Source: Proteiniphilum sp. (GTDB lineage Bacteria; Bacteroidota; Bacteroidia; Bacteroidales; Dysgonomonadaceae). Taken from it: 64,000 nucleotides of DNA. Below, one piece after another: positions 18,599 to 27,074 of this stretch. The position numbers and the translations under genes were made by a program. The notes beneath the pieces were generated by a model. The model ran no database searches. It had not been told where the DNA came from and saw only the letters and a program-made list of their open reading frames with translations. The stretch is taken from contig JAHDQF010000017.1 in NCBI GenBank assembly GCA_018433945.1, positions 1 through 64,000 on the forward strand. Direction: 5' to 3'. Every line of letters begins with the position of its first letter. Position 1 is the stretch's first letter.

Positions 18599-19555
18599 AT
18601 GATGAAGAAACCTATGAACGAAAAAGTAAGATGCCTGATCATTGGATCGGGACCGGCCGGTTATACGGCTGCCATCTATGCATCAAGAGCCAACCTGGAG
18701 CCGGTGCTCTATGAAGGGATGGAACCGGGCGGACAGCTGACCACCACCACCGAGGTGGAAAACTTCCCCGGTTATCCGGACGGAATCACCGGGCCGGAGA
18801 TGATGGAAGATCTGAAAAAACAGGCCACCCGCTTTGGTACTGACGTGCGGCCGGGAAGAGCAACAGCTGTCGACTTTTCGGTCCATCCGCTGCAGGTGAC
18901 CATCGACAATGAGAAGGTGATCGAAGCCGGCACCGTGATCATCTCTACCGGAGCTACCGCCAAATATCTGGGATTGGACGATGAGAAGAAGTATGCCGGC
19001 CAGGGCGTCTCGGCCTGTGCCACCTGCGACGGTTTCTTTTACCGCAAGAAGAAAGTGGCTGTGGTAGGGGGTGGCGACACCGCCTGTGAGGAAGCCACCT
19101 ATCTTGCGGGACTGGCTGAAAAGGTGTACATGATCGTACGCAAGCCCTACCTGCGTGCAACAAAAATCATGCAGGAGCGGGTGATGAACAACCCTAAGAT
19201 TGAAATCCTCTTCGAGCACAATGCGGAGGGTCTCTTCGGCGAAAAAGGAGTAGAAGGGGTACACCTGGTAAAACGACTGGGTGAAGCCGATGAAGAGCGA
19301 TATGACATCGCCGTGGATGGGTTCTTCCTGGCCATCGGCCACAAGCCCAATACCGAGATCTTCAGGGATTACGTTACGCTCGATGAGGTGGGCTATATCA
19401 TAACTGAGGCTCCCACCACCAAAACCAACGTGGAGGGTGTTTTTGCATGTGGTGATGTGGCAGATCCCACCTACCGCCAGGCTGTTACTGCAGCTGGCAC
19501 CGGATGCCGTGCAGCGATAGATGCCGAACGTTATCTCACTGAAAAAGGAGCCTGA
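18599..19555 (+). CDS. trxB: Thioredoxin-disulfide reductase
   Basis: A 318-residue low-molecular-weight flavoprotein. The FAD-binding motif GSGPAGYTAAIYASRA is near residues 16-31, the redox-active CATC is at 140-143, the NADPH-binding GGGDTACEEA begins near 157, and the C-terminal FAD motif is GVFACGDVADPTYRQAVTAAGTG. It transfers electrons from NADPH to thioredoxin in the cytoplasm and could support the Tpx peroxidase encoded 4 kb upstream. It has its own promoter box and terminator, so it is a single-gene unit. The exact start (18599, 18602 or the internal MNEK) is uncertain by a few residues. Confidence 0.96.
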   Translation: MMKKPMNEKVRCLIIGSGPAGYTAAIYASRANLEPVLYEGMEPGGQLTTTTEVENFPGYPDGITGPEMMEDLKKQATRFGTDVRPGRATAVDFSVHPLQVTIDNEKVIEAGTVIISTGATAKYLGLDDEKKYAGQGVSACATCDGFFYRKKKVAVVGGGDTACEEATYLAGLAEKVYMIVRKPYLRATKIMQERVMNNPKIEILFEHNAEGLFGEKGVEGVHLVKRLGEADEERYDIAVDGFFLAIGHKPNTEIFRDYVTLDEVGYIITEAPTTKTNVEGVFACGDVADPTYRQAVTAAGTGCRAAIDAERYLTEKGA

Positions 19556-19587
19556 ACCTGACTCAAGCCACAATTTATCATCCATCA

Positions 19588-19617
19588 ACTCCCTGTATCC
19601 GTACAGGGAGTTTTTTT
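19588..19617 (+). terminator. Intrinsic terminator after trxB
   Basis: A perfect 10-bp stem ACTCCCTGTA (19588-19597) with TACAGGGAGT (19602-19611), a TCCG loop, and a T-run to 19617. Confidence 0.88.
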
Positions 19618-19650
19618 CCTGTAAGGAGAGAGAAGAACGAAAAAAAATAT

Positions 19651-19658
19651 TACATTTG
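19651..19658 (+). promoter_or_regulatory. Putative -7 box of the secreted hypothetical gene
   Basis: TACATTTG matches TAnnTTTG, 27 nt before the ATG at 19686. Confidence 0.55.
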
Positions 19659-19685
19659 TTACTGATTCACCAACATGTATCTCTC

Positions 19686-20393
19686 ATGAAGAAAACAGCC
19701 CTTTTGTCATGGTTTCTCCTTTCCGTTCTCCTTTTACATGCACAGCTGCCAGAAGGTACCTACCGGGAAGGCAACGACTCTCTCCATCTGAAGGATCAGT
19801 ATGCAATATTCCGGATCAGCGGCTTTACCGGGCTCTCCGTTGCACAGGTGGGGGAAGGAAAATATGAACAGCTGGATGAGATTCTGATCATCCACACAAC
19901 TCCGTACTCCGGAAGCAAATCCTCCTCACAGGCAGTGCCCGCTTCGCATAAGGACAGCTGTGTTGTAGAGGTGGTGGGCAGCAACAACTATCCCTTACCC
20001 ACCATTCTGGTGGAATCCCACAGCAGGTCGGGGAAGCTGCTGGAAGGTAAGGTGACCGATCAGCAGGGGAAGGTCATTTTCACGGAAACAGAAAAGATCG
20101 GTTCAATTGTTGTAACCGCCATGGGGTATGATGACCTCACGCTGCAGTATGAGCCGGAGAAAGACTACCGTGTAAAACTGGTCGGGCATGAGGTGATCGA
20201 AAACAAAGATGTGGTCTTCCGCTGCAGGATGACCGATGAGGAGACCCTCTCACTGCTGATGTTGAGCGATGACTTTGATCCGGGCAGAAACCGTGACAGG
20301 GCGTTACAAAAGCTCTTAAAGAAAGCTCAACAGAGTAACCGGATCGACAAGCGGCTGAAAAAGGTATATGTTCCTTACGAACGCAAGTTCTGA
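19686..20393 (+). CDS. Secreted hypothetical protein with a carboxypeptidase-regulatory-like domain
   Basis: About 235 residues from the ATG at 19686, where a signal peptide begins (MKKTALLSWFLLSVLLLHAQ). The open frame extends further upstream, but that part runs over the trxB terminator and promoter and is excluded. The middle (about 95-180) resembles a small CarboxypepD_reg-like beta-sandwich: PLPTILVESHSRSGKL...GKVTDQQGKVIFTETE...IVVTAMGYDDLTLQYEP. The C-terminus is strongly basic (KLLKKAQQSNRIDKRLKKVYVPYERKF). The family is not recognised. It converges with the YqeY-like gene with only 20 bp between stops. Confidence 0.7.
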   Translation: MKKTALLSWFLLSVLLLHAQLPEGTYREGNDSLHLKDQYAIFRISGFTGLSVAQVGEGKYEQLDEILIIHTTPYSGSKSSSQAVPASHKDSCVVEVVGSNNYPLPTILVESHSRSGKLLEGKVTDQQGKVIFTETEKIGSIVVTAMGYDDLTLQYEPEKDYRVKLVGHEVIENKDVVFRCRMTDEETLSLLMLSDDFDPGRNRDRALQKLLKKAQQSNRIDKRLKKVYVPYERKF

Positions 20394-20413
20394 TCCTGGC
20401 AGCAGATTTTCAT

Positions 20414-20875
20414 TCAGGAGAGCAACTCCCGCACTTTCTCTGAGACCGCTCGTCCTTCGGCTCTGCCAGCCACTCGTTTGGTAGCGATACCCATCACCCT
20501 CCCCATCTCTTTCACGGAGGAGGCACCTGTTTCTGCAATAATCTCTTTTATGATGGCAGTCAGCTCCTCTGCCGTGAGTTGTGCCGGAAGAAACTGCTGA
20601 ATCACTTTCATCTGTTCCATTTCAGTATCAGCCAGGTCGGGTCTGTTTTGCGCGGTGTAGATCTCCGCGCTCTCCTTCCGCTGCTTCACCATCTTTTGCA
20701 GAATTGCCACTGCCGCTTCATCGGTGAGCTCATCGGCAGCGCCCCTGGCCGTTTTTGCTTCCAGCAACTCTTTCTTTATTCCACGCAATGCCTCCAGGCG
20801 AACCTTGTCGCGTGCCAGCATCGCTTTCTTGATCTCTTCACTGATTACTTCAATTAATGCCATATGGTTATTCAA
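20414..20875 (-). CDS. GatB/YqeY domain protein
   Basis: A 153-residue cytoplasmic YqeY family protein, with the family features LEALRGIKKELLEAKTA at the N-terminus, ILQKMVKQRKESAEIY in the middle and the GKVMG-like MGRVMGIATKRVAGRAEGRAVSEKVRELL end. YqeY resembles the tail domain of the GatB amidotransferase subunit and may bind tRNA; its role is not settled. It is the last gene of the division cluster, 43 bp after ftsZ. The start may be the second Met (MALIEV, 20863), which is closer to the usual family start. Confidence 0.88.
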   Translation of the reverse strand: MNNHMALIEVISEEIKKAMLARDKVRLEALRGIKKELLEAKTARGAADELTDEAAVAILQKMVKQRKESAEIYTAQNRPDLADTEMEQMKVIQQFLPAQLTAEELTAIIKEIIAETGASSVKEMGRVMGIATKRVAGRAEGRAVSEKVRELLS

Positions 20876-20918
20876 TCTTTATCATTCATATTCAATCTCC
20901 CTCAATCACGCAAGCATT

Positions 20919-22220
20919 TCAATCAAACAGAGATCCTGAGGACTGAGGTGCATCTGTTTTGAAGAGCCGGGGATTGAAGTCCGGTTCCCGCTTGAATACA
21001 GGTGTCTTCTCCAGCGCTTCCAGCACCTTGTCATCATCCAGTTCATCGATGGTGAGCACAAAAGGTTCCAGCCGGTAGTTGATGGTGGTGAGTGACTTCA
21101 ACCCTGTCTTCCCGTAATATTTCTCAATCAGCTCCTTGTCTTTACGCTCCTGCTCCATTCTGGCATCATGCTCAATCTGATGTTGGATCTCCTCAGCCCT
21201 GGTACGTTCATGCTGCTGCTCTTCGATGCCAGGTACGTCGGTAATGGAAAAACCGGTGGCCAGCAGTGTCACCTTCACCTCCTGACCGAGCTCCTGCTCT
21301 ACTGCAGTACCCCAGATCACTTCTATCTCCCTGCTGAACTTCGACATGAAATCGTGCATCGCATTCATCTCTTCCATCATCAGCGGATTCTCCTCCCCAA
21401 AAGAGATGTTGATCAGTATCTTTTTGGCGCTGAACACATCGTTGTTATTCAGTAAGGGGGAGTGTAATGCATTGCGAATGGCATCGTTGATACGGTCTTC
21501 ACCGCTCCCGAGGCCACTACTCATGATCGCCACGCCTCCATCTTTCAGCGTGGTCTCCACATCGGCAAAGTCGAGGTTCACATGTCCATGTACGGTGATG
21601 ATCTCGGCAATGCTGCGGGCAGCTGTTGCCAGCGTATCATCCGCCTTGGCAAAAGCGTTGAGCATGGTCAGATCGCTGTAGATATCGCGCAGTCGCTCAT
21701 TGTTGATCACTAGCAGCGCATCCACGTTACGGGCAATCTCTTCTACCCCCTTAAGGGCCTGCACAATTTTGCGAGGTCCCTCAAACATGAAAGGGATGGT
21801 GACGATCCCTACCGTGAGGATCCCCATCTCTTTCGCCACGCGGGCTACCACCGGTGCCGCACCGGTACCGGTACCACCCCCCATGCCGGCGGTGATGAAG
21901 ACCATTTTTGTACCGTCATTGAGCAGCTCCTCGATCAGTGGCACACTCTCCTCGGCGGCTTTCCGGGCTATCTCCGGCTTGTTACCGGCACCCAGGCCAC
22001 CGGTAGTGTGCTGCCCCAGCTGCACTTTCACCGGCACGGGTGACTCCATCAGTGCCTGGTTGTCGGTATTGCAGAGTGCGAACGAGACATCACGTATTCC
22101 ACCCTGGAACATGTGGTTCACCGCGTTACCACCGCCACCACCCACACCAATCACCTTGATGATGGCATCCGTACGACTCTCAATTTGAAAATCCAGTATC
22201 TCGTCATTCATTGCACACAA
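20919..22220 (-). CDS. ftsZ: Cell division protein FtsZ
   Basis: About 430 residues: the bacterial tubulin that forms the cytokinetic ring. GVGGGGGNAVNHM and the tubulin signature GGGTGTGAAPVVA bind GTP; the T7-loop region (NLDFADVETTLKDGG) completes the GTPase across subunits. The C-terminal tail after about residue 330 is long and charged (EEIQHQIEHDARMEQERKDKELIEKYYG), as usual in Bacteroidetes, and ends with a short hydrophobic-acidic tip for partner binding. The start is MNDEILDF (22211) or three codons earlier. ftsA lies 11 bp upstream, so the two are cotranscribed. Confidence 0.97.
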   Translation of the reverse strand: MCAMNDEILDFQIESRTDAIIKVIGVGGGGGNAVNHMFQGGIRDVSFALCNTDNQALMESPVPVKVQLGQHTTGGLGAGNKPEIARKAAEESVPLIEELLNDGTKMVFITAGMGGGTGTGAAPVVARVAKEMGILTVGIVTIPFMFEGPRKIVQALKGVEEIARNVDALLVINNERLRDIYSDLTMLNAFAKADDTLATAARSIAEIITVHGHVNLDFADVETTLKDGGVAIMSSGLGSGEDRINDAIRNALHSPLLNNNDVFSAKKILINISFGEENPLMMEEMNAMHDFMSKFSREIEVIWGTAVEQELGQEVKVTLLATGFSITDVPGIEEQQHERTRAEEIQHQIEHDARMEQERKDKELIEKYYGKTGLKSLTTINYRLEPFVLTIDELDDDKVLEALEKTPVFKREPDFNPRLFKTDAPQSSGSLFD

Positions 22221-22231
22221 TTGTTACAGGG

Positions 22232-23563
22232 TTATTCGTCATCTTCTGAAAAGATGTTGCCGAACATATCTTCCATTTTTGAGAGGAAACCACCTTCTGT
22301 CTTCTCGCTTTTTTCTTTCTTTACTTTCTCCTTTTTCGGTTTTTTTTCTCTCTCCGGTCTGGAGCGCCAGGGCCAACCAGAGGAGGATGGCTCCTCATCA
22401 CCCGACTCAAGAGGCTGCTCCACCATGATCTTTTCACAATCTTCACCAGCGCTAAGGAGCATGCCCAACACCACGGTGAAAGCGGGATCACTGGTCAGCT
22501 CCGGGGCGTTGTTGATCATCGTCTTGCGGGCAGTTGCCCTGCGTACCGCCATTTTCAGCTTCTGTCCCAGGTAAAGGTCCAGATTCTTGAGTAGCGATGC
22601 ACCCCCGGTGATAACCACGCCTGCACCCAGCTGCCCCTCATAACCCGAGAGGGAGATCTGTTCCCGGATATTGGCGATGATCTCATCGAGTCGCATACCG
22701 ATCACCTTGTTCAGTTCTGCCAGGTCAACATCCGGTTTGGAAGAGAATGGAGAGGTGAAGATTGGTCCCTCATGCGTTTCCATTGCCTTGCCAAACTTGA
22801 TCTTCAGTTGATCGGCATCGTTTTCGGTGAAGTTGAGTGCACAGATATCTCTTGTGATGCTGCGCCCCCCAAAGGGGATCACCACCATACGCCGCAGGAT
22901 GCCCTCCTTATAGACCGACAAGGTGGTGGTACCCGCACCGAAATCGATGAAAGCACATCCCAGCTCTTTCTCTTCCTCGGTGAGCGCAATAGCGGCAGCG
23001 GCTGTAGGTCCCACCACATAACCGGCAATCTCGAGCTCTGTCTTGGCTGTGATGCTTTTCTCAATGTTGTTCATCAGGTTGGGTCGCCCCACGATCAGCT
23101 CAAAACCAGCCTCAATCTGACTACCGGTGACTCCCACCGGGCTTCTCTCCGGCTTATCATCGATGTAATACTCCACGTCGGCCACCTGATAGTTGCGTTT
23201 CAGGTCGGGCTGGTACTTCCCGGCAGCGCTTCGCAATTGTGATACCACCTCCCCGGTAACCATACCGGCAGGCAGCTGTCTCATCTCGTTGTACTCAAGG
23301 GTGTGGAGCGACTGACCGGCAAGCGACACATATACCCTGCCTATTTTTCGATCGCTGCTGTTCTCCAGCATCCTCACCAGCTTCTGCACGTTGGCACCTG
23401 CCTGTTCAATGTTGTAAACCACCCCCCTGCGGATGGAGTTGCCCGCATCGATGCTGCCACTGGTGATCACCGAGATAACACCATTGTCATTCCTTCGCCC
23501 CATTACTCCTTTGATTCTGGAGGTACCCAGATCGATCACAGCCGTAAATCCTGATGAAGTCAT
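22232..23563 (-). CDS. ftsA: Cell division protein FtsA
   Basis: A 443-residue actin-like ATPase that tethers FtsZ to the membrane. Seen: the phosphate 1 motif AVIDLGTSRIKGVMG near the N-terminus, the SHS2-type 1C domain (about 85-160), phosphate 2 FIDFGAGTTTLSVYKEG, and the adenosine motif GVVITGGASLLKNLD. The C-terminus has a Pro/Arg-rich linker and a highly charged KKPKKEKVKKEKSEK stretch, then SKMEDMFGNIFSEDDE, which could act as the amphipathic membrane tether. It sits between ftsQ and ftsZ. Confidence 0.95.
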   Translation of the reverse strand: MTSSGFTAVIDLGTSRIKGVMGRRNDNGVISVITSGSIDAGNSIRRGVVYNIEQAGANVQKLVRMLENSSDRKIGRVYVSLAGQSLHTLEYNEMRQLPAGMVTGEVVSQLRSAAGKYQPDLKRNYQVADVEYYIDDKPERSPVGVTGSQIEAGFELIVGRPNLMNNIEKSITAKTELEIAGYVVGPTAAAAIALTEEEKELGCAFIDFGAGTTTLSVYKEGILRRMVVIPFGGRSITRDICALNFTENDADQLKIKFGKAMETHEGPIFTSPFSSKPDVDLAELNKVIGMRLDEIIANIREQISLSGYEGQLGAGVVITGGASLLKNLDLYLGQKLKMAVRRATARKTMINNAPELTSDPAFTVVLGMLLSAGEDCEKIMVEQPLESGDEEPSSSGWPWRSRPEREKKPKKEKVKKEKSEKTEGGFLSKMEDMFGNIFSEDDE

Positions 23564-23702
23564 ATGATTGATGAACTTTTGTCAATATCTTTTTTAACAA
23601 ACACTCTGCCAAACGCTATTGTTTGCACATTCACATCATTTAATGGGTGAAACGCCCGGTAGGGATCTTATTGGCAGCAACTGTGGCATAGAAGTGAGTA
23701 TG

Positions 23703-24464
23703 CTACTTCCTGGTGCAGACCACCTGGTTCTCATATTTCAGGTTGATCTCACTGTAACGGTTCCATCCCACCACACTGAGCCCCTCATCCACAAAACGAA
23801 CAAATTTGGATAGCTTGGCAGGGTAATCCTCCAGCTCCCCCATCACTACTTGAAAATCCCCTGCACGGGGTATCAACACCACATCACCGTTGCTTCGGAC
23901 ATCAATCTGTTCGATCCAGGCATCCCAGTCGGCGTTACGTTGCAGAAACATGGCAAAATCGTACAGCGCCCCTCTGGCAAGCTCCTCGCTCACTGCCCCC
24001 GTAGCTACCGGCACATAGACAGTAAAAGCATCGGAGACAGGCATGATGCGTCGTTCCTGATCCACGTAAAAGCTGCCCGCCCGGTCAGAGAGGACGCGAA
24101 GCACCGGCTGCCGCTGACGGATAAGGGCTACGATGCCACCGGCGGGGGTGGTATAAACCTCTGCCGACTCCACCAGCTGGTTGGTGAGGATGACCTCGCG
24201 AATGGCCAGTGTATTGATTTCACCGAACGGCTTGCCAACAGGATAGAGGTTGTGTCGTTTCACCACTCCCTCGATATCCCGGGTAAGCACAAACTGCATC
24301 CTGCTGCTGTCTTCAATCACCACCTCAAAGGTCTCACATGGCTTGTTGCGTGCGAGCTTCCTGAAATAGGTGGCCGAAAAGACCAGATAGGCTATTGTCA
24401 GCAGTGCAACCAGTATGAGCAGAAATTTTTTCAAGCGTTCATTCGGTTTGTTATATCCATGCAA
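23703..24464 (-). CDS. ftsQ: Cell division protein FtsQ/DivIB
   Basis: 253 residues: a short cytoplasmic basic tail (NKPNERLKK), one membrane span (about 12-34), then a periplasmic domain. The first periplasmic part (ETFEVVIEDSSRMQFVLTRDIEGVVKR...GKPFGEINTLAIREVILTNQLVESAEVY) fits a POTRA fold, and the ALIRQRQPVLRVLSDRAGSFYVDQERRIMP region matches the FtsQ beta domain. FtsQ links early and late divisome proteins. Sequence conservation is weak in this family, so the position between murC and ftsA carries much of the call. Confidence 0.9.
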   Translation of the reverse strand: MHGYNKPNERLKKFLLILVALLTIAYLVFSATYFRKLARNKPCETFEVVIEDSSRMQFVLTRDIEGVVKRHNLYPVGKPFGEINTLAIREVILTNQLVESAEVYTTPAGGIVALIRQRQPVLRVLSDRAGSFYVDQERRIMPVSDAFTVYVPVATGAVSEELARGALYDFAMFLQRNADWDAWIEQIDVRSNGDVVLIPRAGDFQVVMGELEDYPAKLSKFVRFVDEGLSVVGWNRYSEINLKYENQVVCTRK

Positions 24465-24506
24465 AGATACATCAAGATGCGCAAAGCCCCTGCAAATTAA
24501 TGTTCG

Positions 24507-25925
24507 TTAATCATTCTGCAGATAACGTTCCCGTAACATTTTTTCGATAGCCGGCAACAGGCGGTCGATGTCGCCGGCACCAAAGGTGACCAACACCTCA
24601 AGGTCAAGGGTACGAAGATGATCCACCAGCTCTTCCTTGTTGCACAATTGCTTACGGGTGTGGGAGATCTTTTCAAGCAACATCTCCGGTGTAACCCCCT
24701 CAATTGGCTCCTCCCGTGCCGGGTAGATATCGAGCAGGATCACCTCGTCGGTAAGCGAGAGGCTCTGGGCAAACTGATCGGCAAAGTCGCGGGTACGGCT
24801 ATAGAGATGTGGCTGAAAGACAGCCGTCAATTTCCGTCCGGGGTAGAGCGCTTTGATCGATTCGATGGCTGCTGTCAGCTCTCTGGGGTGGTGGGCATAG
24901 TCATCGATGAAGACAATCCGGTCGCTCTTGATATGGAAGTCGAACCTGCGTTTTGCACCTTTGAAGCTCTCCACCCCTCTTCGTATCTCATCGGCTGTCA
25001 CCCCGCAGAGCTCTGCCGCAGCGATGGCAGCCACACTGTTTTCGATATTGACTTTTACCGGCACCCCCAGGTTGATGTTGTTGATCCTTTGCCGGGGAGA
25101 GACATAGTCGAACCGGATCTCACCCTCCCCCATAAGGATGTTCTCCGCATGATAGTCCCCCTGATCCTGCGAGTAGCTCCAGTGAGAGACCCCCTCCGCC
25201 GTGCGGGGTGTCACAGCAACCCCCTTTTTCAGGATGAGGTGACCGCCGGGACGGATCAGCGAGGTGAAATGTTCAAAGCTCTCGCGGTATGCCTCTGGTG
25301 TGCCATAGATATCCAGATGATCGGGATCGGCAGAGGTGATGATGGCGATATGGGGTCTGAGCCAGTGAAAGGAGCGGTCATACTCATCCGCCTCGGCAAC
25401 AGTGATCCTGCTCCGTTCCGAAAGCAGAAGGTTGGTGTTGTAGTTTTTCAGGATACCCCCCAGAAAAGCATTGCAATCGACATGTGACTGACGCAGCAGG
25501 TGAGCGGTCATGCTTGAGACGGTGGTCTTACCATGTGTACCTGCCACACAGATGGCATCGCTGGCACGGGTGATTTCACCCAGCAACTCCGCCCTTTTCA
25601 TCATCCGAAAACCATTCTCTCTGAAGTAGGAGAGCTCACCGTGACTGTTCGGTACGGCAGGAGTATAGACCACCAGCGTCCGCTCCCTGTCGGTAAACGA
25701 GACCGGGATCTCATCAATCTGATCTTTGTAGTGCAGATAGGCACCCTCATTGCGCAGCTGCTCCGTGAGAGGCGACTCCGTACGATCATAACCTCCTACC
25801 TGCTTTCCCTGTGCGAGAAAGTAGCGGGCCAGGTTGCTCATGCCGATCCCACCAATTCCAATGAAATAGAGGTGATCGTATTTGAAACTACGCTTGTTGT
25901 GGTTCTCCATCATTTCATTCATCAT
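24507..25925 (-). CDS. murC: UDP-N-acetylmuramate--L-alanine ligase
   Basis: A 472-residue Mur ligase that adds the first residue, L-Ala, to UDP-MurNAc. The N-terminal Rossmann motif GIGGIGMSNLARYF, the ATP-binding GTHGKTTVSSM, the central EADEYDRSFHWLRP element and the C-terminal IDDYAHHPRELTAAI are typical of MurC. Its start overlaps the murG stop by one base (TGATG), implying translational coupling; several Met codons follow within the first residues, so the true start may be slightly downstream. Confidence 0.96.
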   Translation of the reverse strand: MMNEMMENHNKRSFKYDHLYFIGIGGIGMSNLARYFLAQGKQVGGYDRTESPLTEQLRNEGAYLHYKDQIDEIPVSFTDRERTLVVYTPAVPNSHGELSYFRENGFRMMKRAELLGEITRASDAICVAGTHGKTTVSSMTAHLLRQSHVDCNAFLGGILKNYNTNLLLSERSRITVAEADEYDRSFHWLRPHIAIITSADPDHLDIYGTPEAYRESFEHFTSLIRPGGHLILKKGVAVTPRTAEGVSHWSYSQDQGDYHAENILMGEGEIRFDYVSPRQRINNINLGVPVKVNIENSVAAIAAAELCGVTADEIRRGVESFKGAKRRFDFHIKSDRIVFIDDYAHHPRELTAAIESIKALYPGRKLTAVFQPHLYSRTRDFADQFAQSLSLTDEVILLDIYPAREEPIEGVTPEMLLEKISHTRKQLCNKEELVDHLRTLDLEVLVTFGAGDIDRLLPAIEKMLRERYLQND

Positions 25926-27070
25926 CAGTGACGCTTCACAATTTTTGCGATCTCATCGACGATTCTGCCTGCGGAGTCAGGCTGTGCCAGCGAAGCGATG
26001 TTGCGGCTCAGCTCCTGCAGGCGGCTCCCGTCACGTACCAGCCTGATGGCTTCATCGAACAGCCTCTCAGGGGCAAGCCTGTCGGGAACCATCAGCGCGG
26101 CATCCTTTCTCACCAGTGCCTCCGCGTTGTGTGTCTGATGATCCTCCGCCACATTGGGGGATGGCACCAGGATCACTGCCTTTTGCAGGAGTGAAAACTC
26201 GGAGATGGAACCTGCACCCGCACGTGAGATGACCAGGTCGGCTACGGCATAGGCATAATCCATGCGGGAAAGGAAATCGAACAGGTGGACATTGGCTGGT
26301 ATCTTACCGTTGCGCTGCAGTTGCTGCATCTCTTCGTAGTAATACTTCCCGCATTGCCAGATCACCTGCAGGTCGTCACTCTCACCCAGCTTGTTGAATG
26401 CAGCCACGATGCTCTCGTTCAGGGTGCGGGCACCCAGGCTTCCGCCCACCATCAGGATGGTCTTTCTTGCCGGATCGAGCCCGAAAAAATTGTACCCTTC
26501 GTTCCGTTTCTGTTCCGTGATCACCAGGTCCTGCCGGCAGGGATTGCCGGTGAGCACAATCTTCTCTTTCGGGAAGAAACGCTCCATGCCCTCATACGCT
26601 ACACAGATCACCTCTGCCCTCTTTGCCAGCATCTTGTTGGTGACACCGGCATAGGAATTCTGCTCCTGCAGGAGCGTCGGCACTCCAGCGGCAGCAGCCG
26701 CTTTCAGCAAGGGACCACTGGCATAGCCACCCACCCCAACCGCCACATCGGGCCTGAAATCTTTCACAATCTTCTTTGCCTGACGCATGCTTTTAAACAA
26801 CTTCCAACCTACAGAGATGTTTTTCAGTAGGTTTTTCCGGTCGAAACCAGCCACCGGCAAGCCAATGATCCGGTATCCGGCTGCGGGCACCCGTTCCATC
26901 TCCATCCTGCCGAGGGCTCCCACAAAGAGGATCTCAGCCCCGGGCCAGCGCTCCCTGACAGCGTTGGCAATTGAGATGGCGGGAAAGATGTGGCCACCGG
27001 TACCCCCACCGCTGACGATCACCCTGGGATCATTCCTATTGACTTTCTCTCTTGTCTGCATGAGATTCAT
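25925..27070 (-). CDS. murG: MurG, lipid II-forming GlcNAc transferase
   Basis: A 381-residue GT-B glycosyltransferase that adds GlcNAc to lipid I on the inner face of the membrane, producing lipid II. The first G-loop SGGGTGGHIFPAISIA, the second G-loop region GVGGYASGPLLKAA, and the donor-binding GGSLGARTLNESI and SRAGAGSISEFSLLQKAVILVPSP motifs are all present. It lies between ftsW and murC; the ftsW stop is only 4 bp upstream of its first ATG, and MQTREK (27061) is an alternative start. Confidence 0.96.
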   Translation of the reverse strand: MNLMQTREKVNRNDPRVIVSGGGTGGHIFPAISIANAVRERWPGAEILFVGALGRMEMERVPAAGYRIIGLPVAGFDRKNLLKNISVGWKLFKSMRQAKKIVKDFRPDVAVGVGGYASGPLLKAAAAAGVPTLLQEQNSYAGVTNKMLAKRAEVICVAYEGMERFFPKEKIVLTGNPCRQDLVITEQKRNEGYNFFGLDPARKTILMVGGSLGARTLNESIVAAFNKLGESDDLQVIWQCGKYYYEEMQQLQRNGKIPANVHLFDFLSRMDYAYAVADLVISRAGAGSISEFSLLQKAVILVPSPNVAEDHQTHNAEALVRKDAALMVPDRLAPERLFDEAIRLVRDGSRLQELSRNIASLAQPDSAGRIVDEIAKIVKRH

Positions 27071-27074
27071 TTTT

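Noticed and set aside
18683..19588. 301-codon minus-strand open frame
   Set aside because: Antisense of trxB; the reverse product has no domain pattern and would start inside the trxB terminator.
24618..25487. 289-codon plus-strand open frame
   Set aside because: Antisense of murC, which has all Mur ligase motifs on the minus strand.
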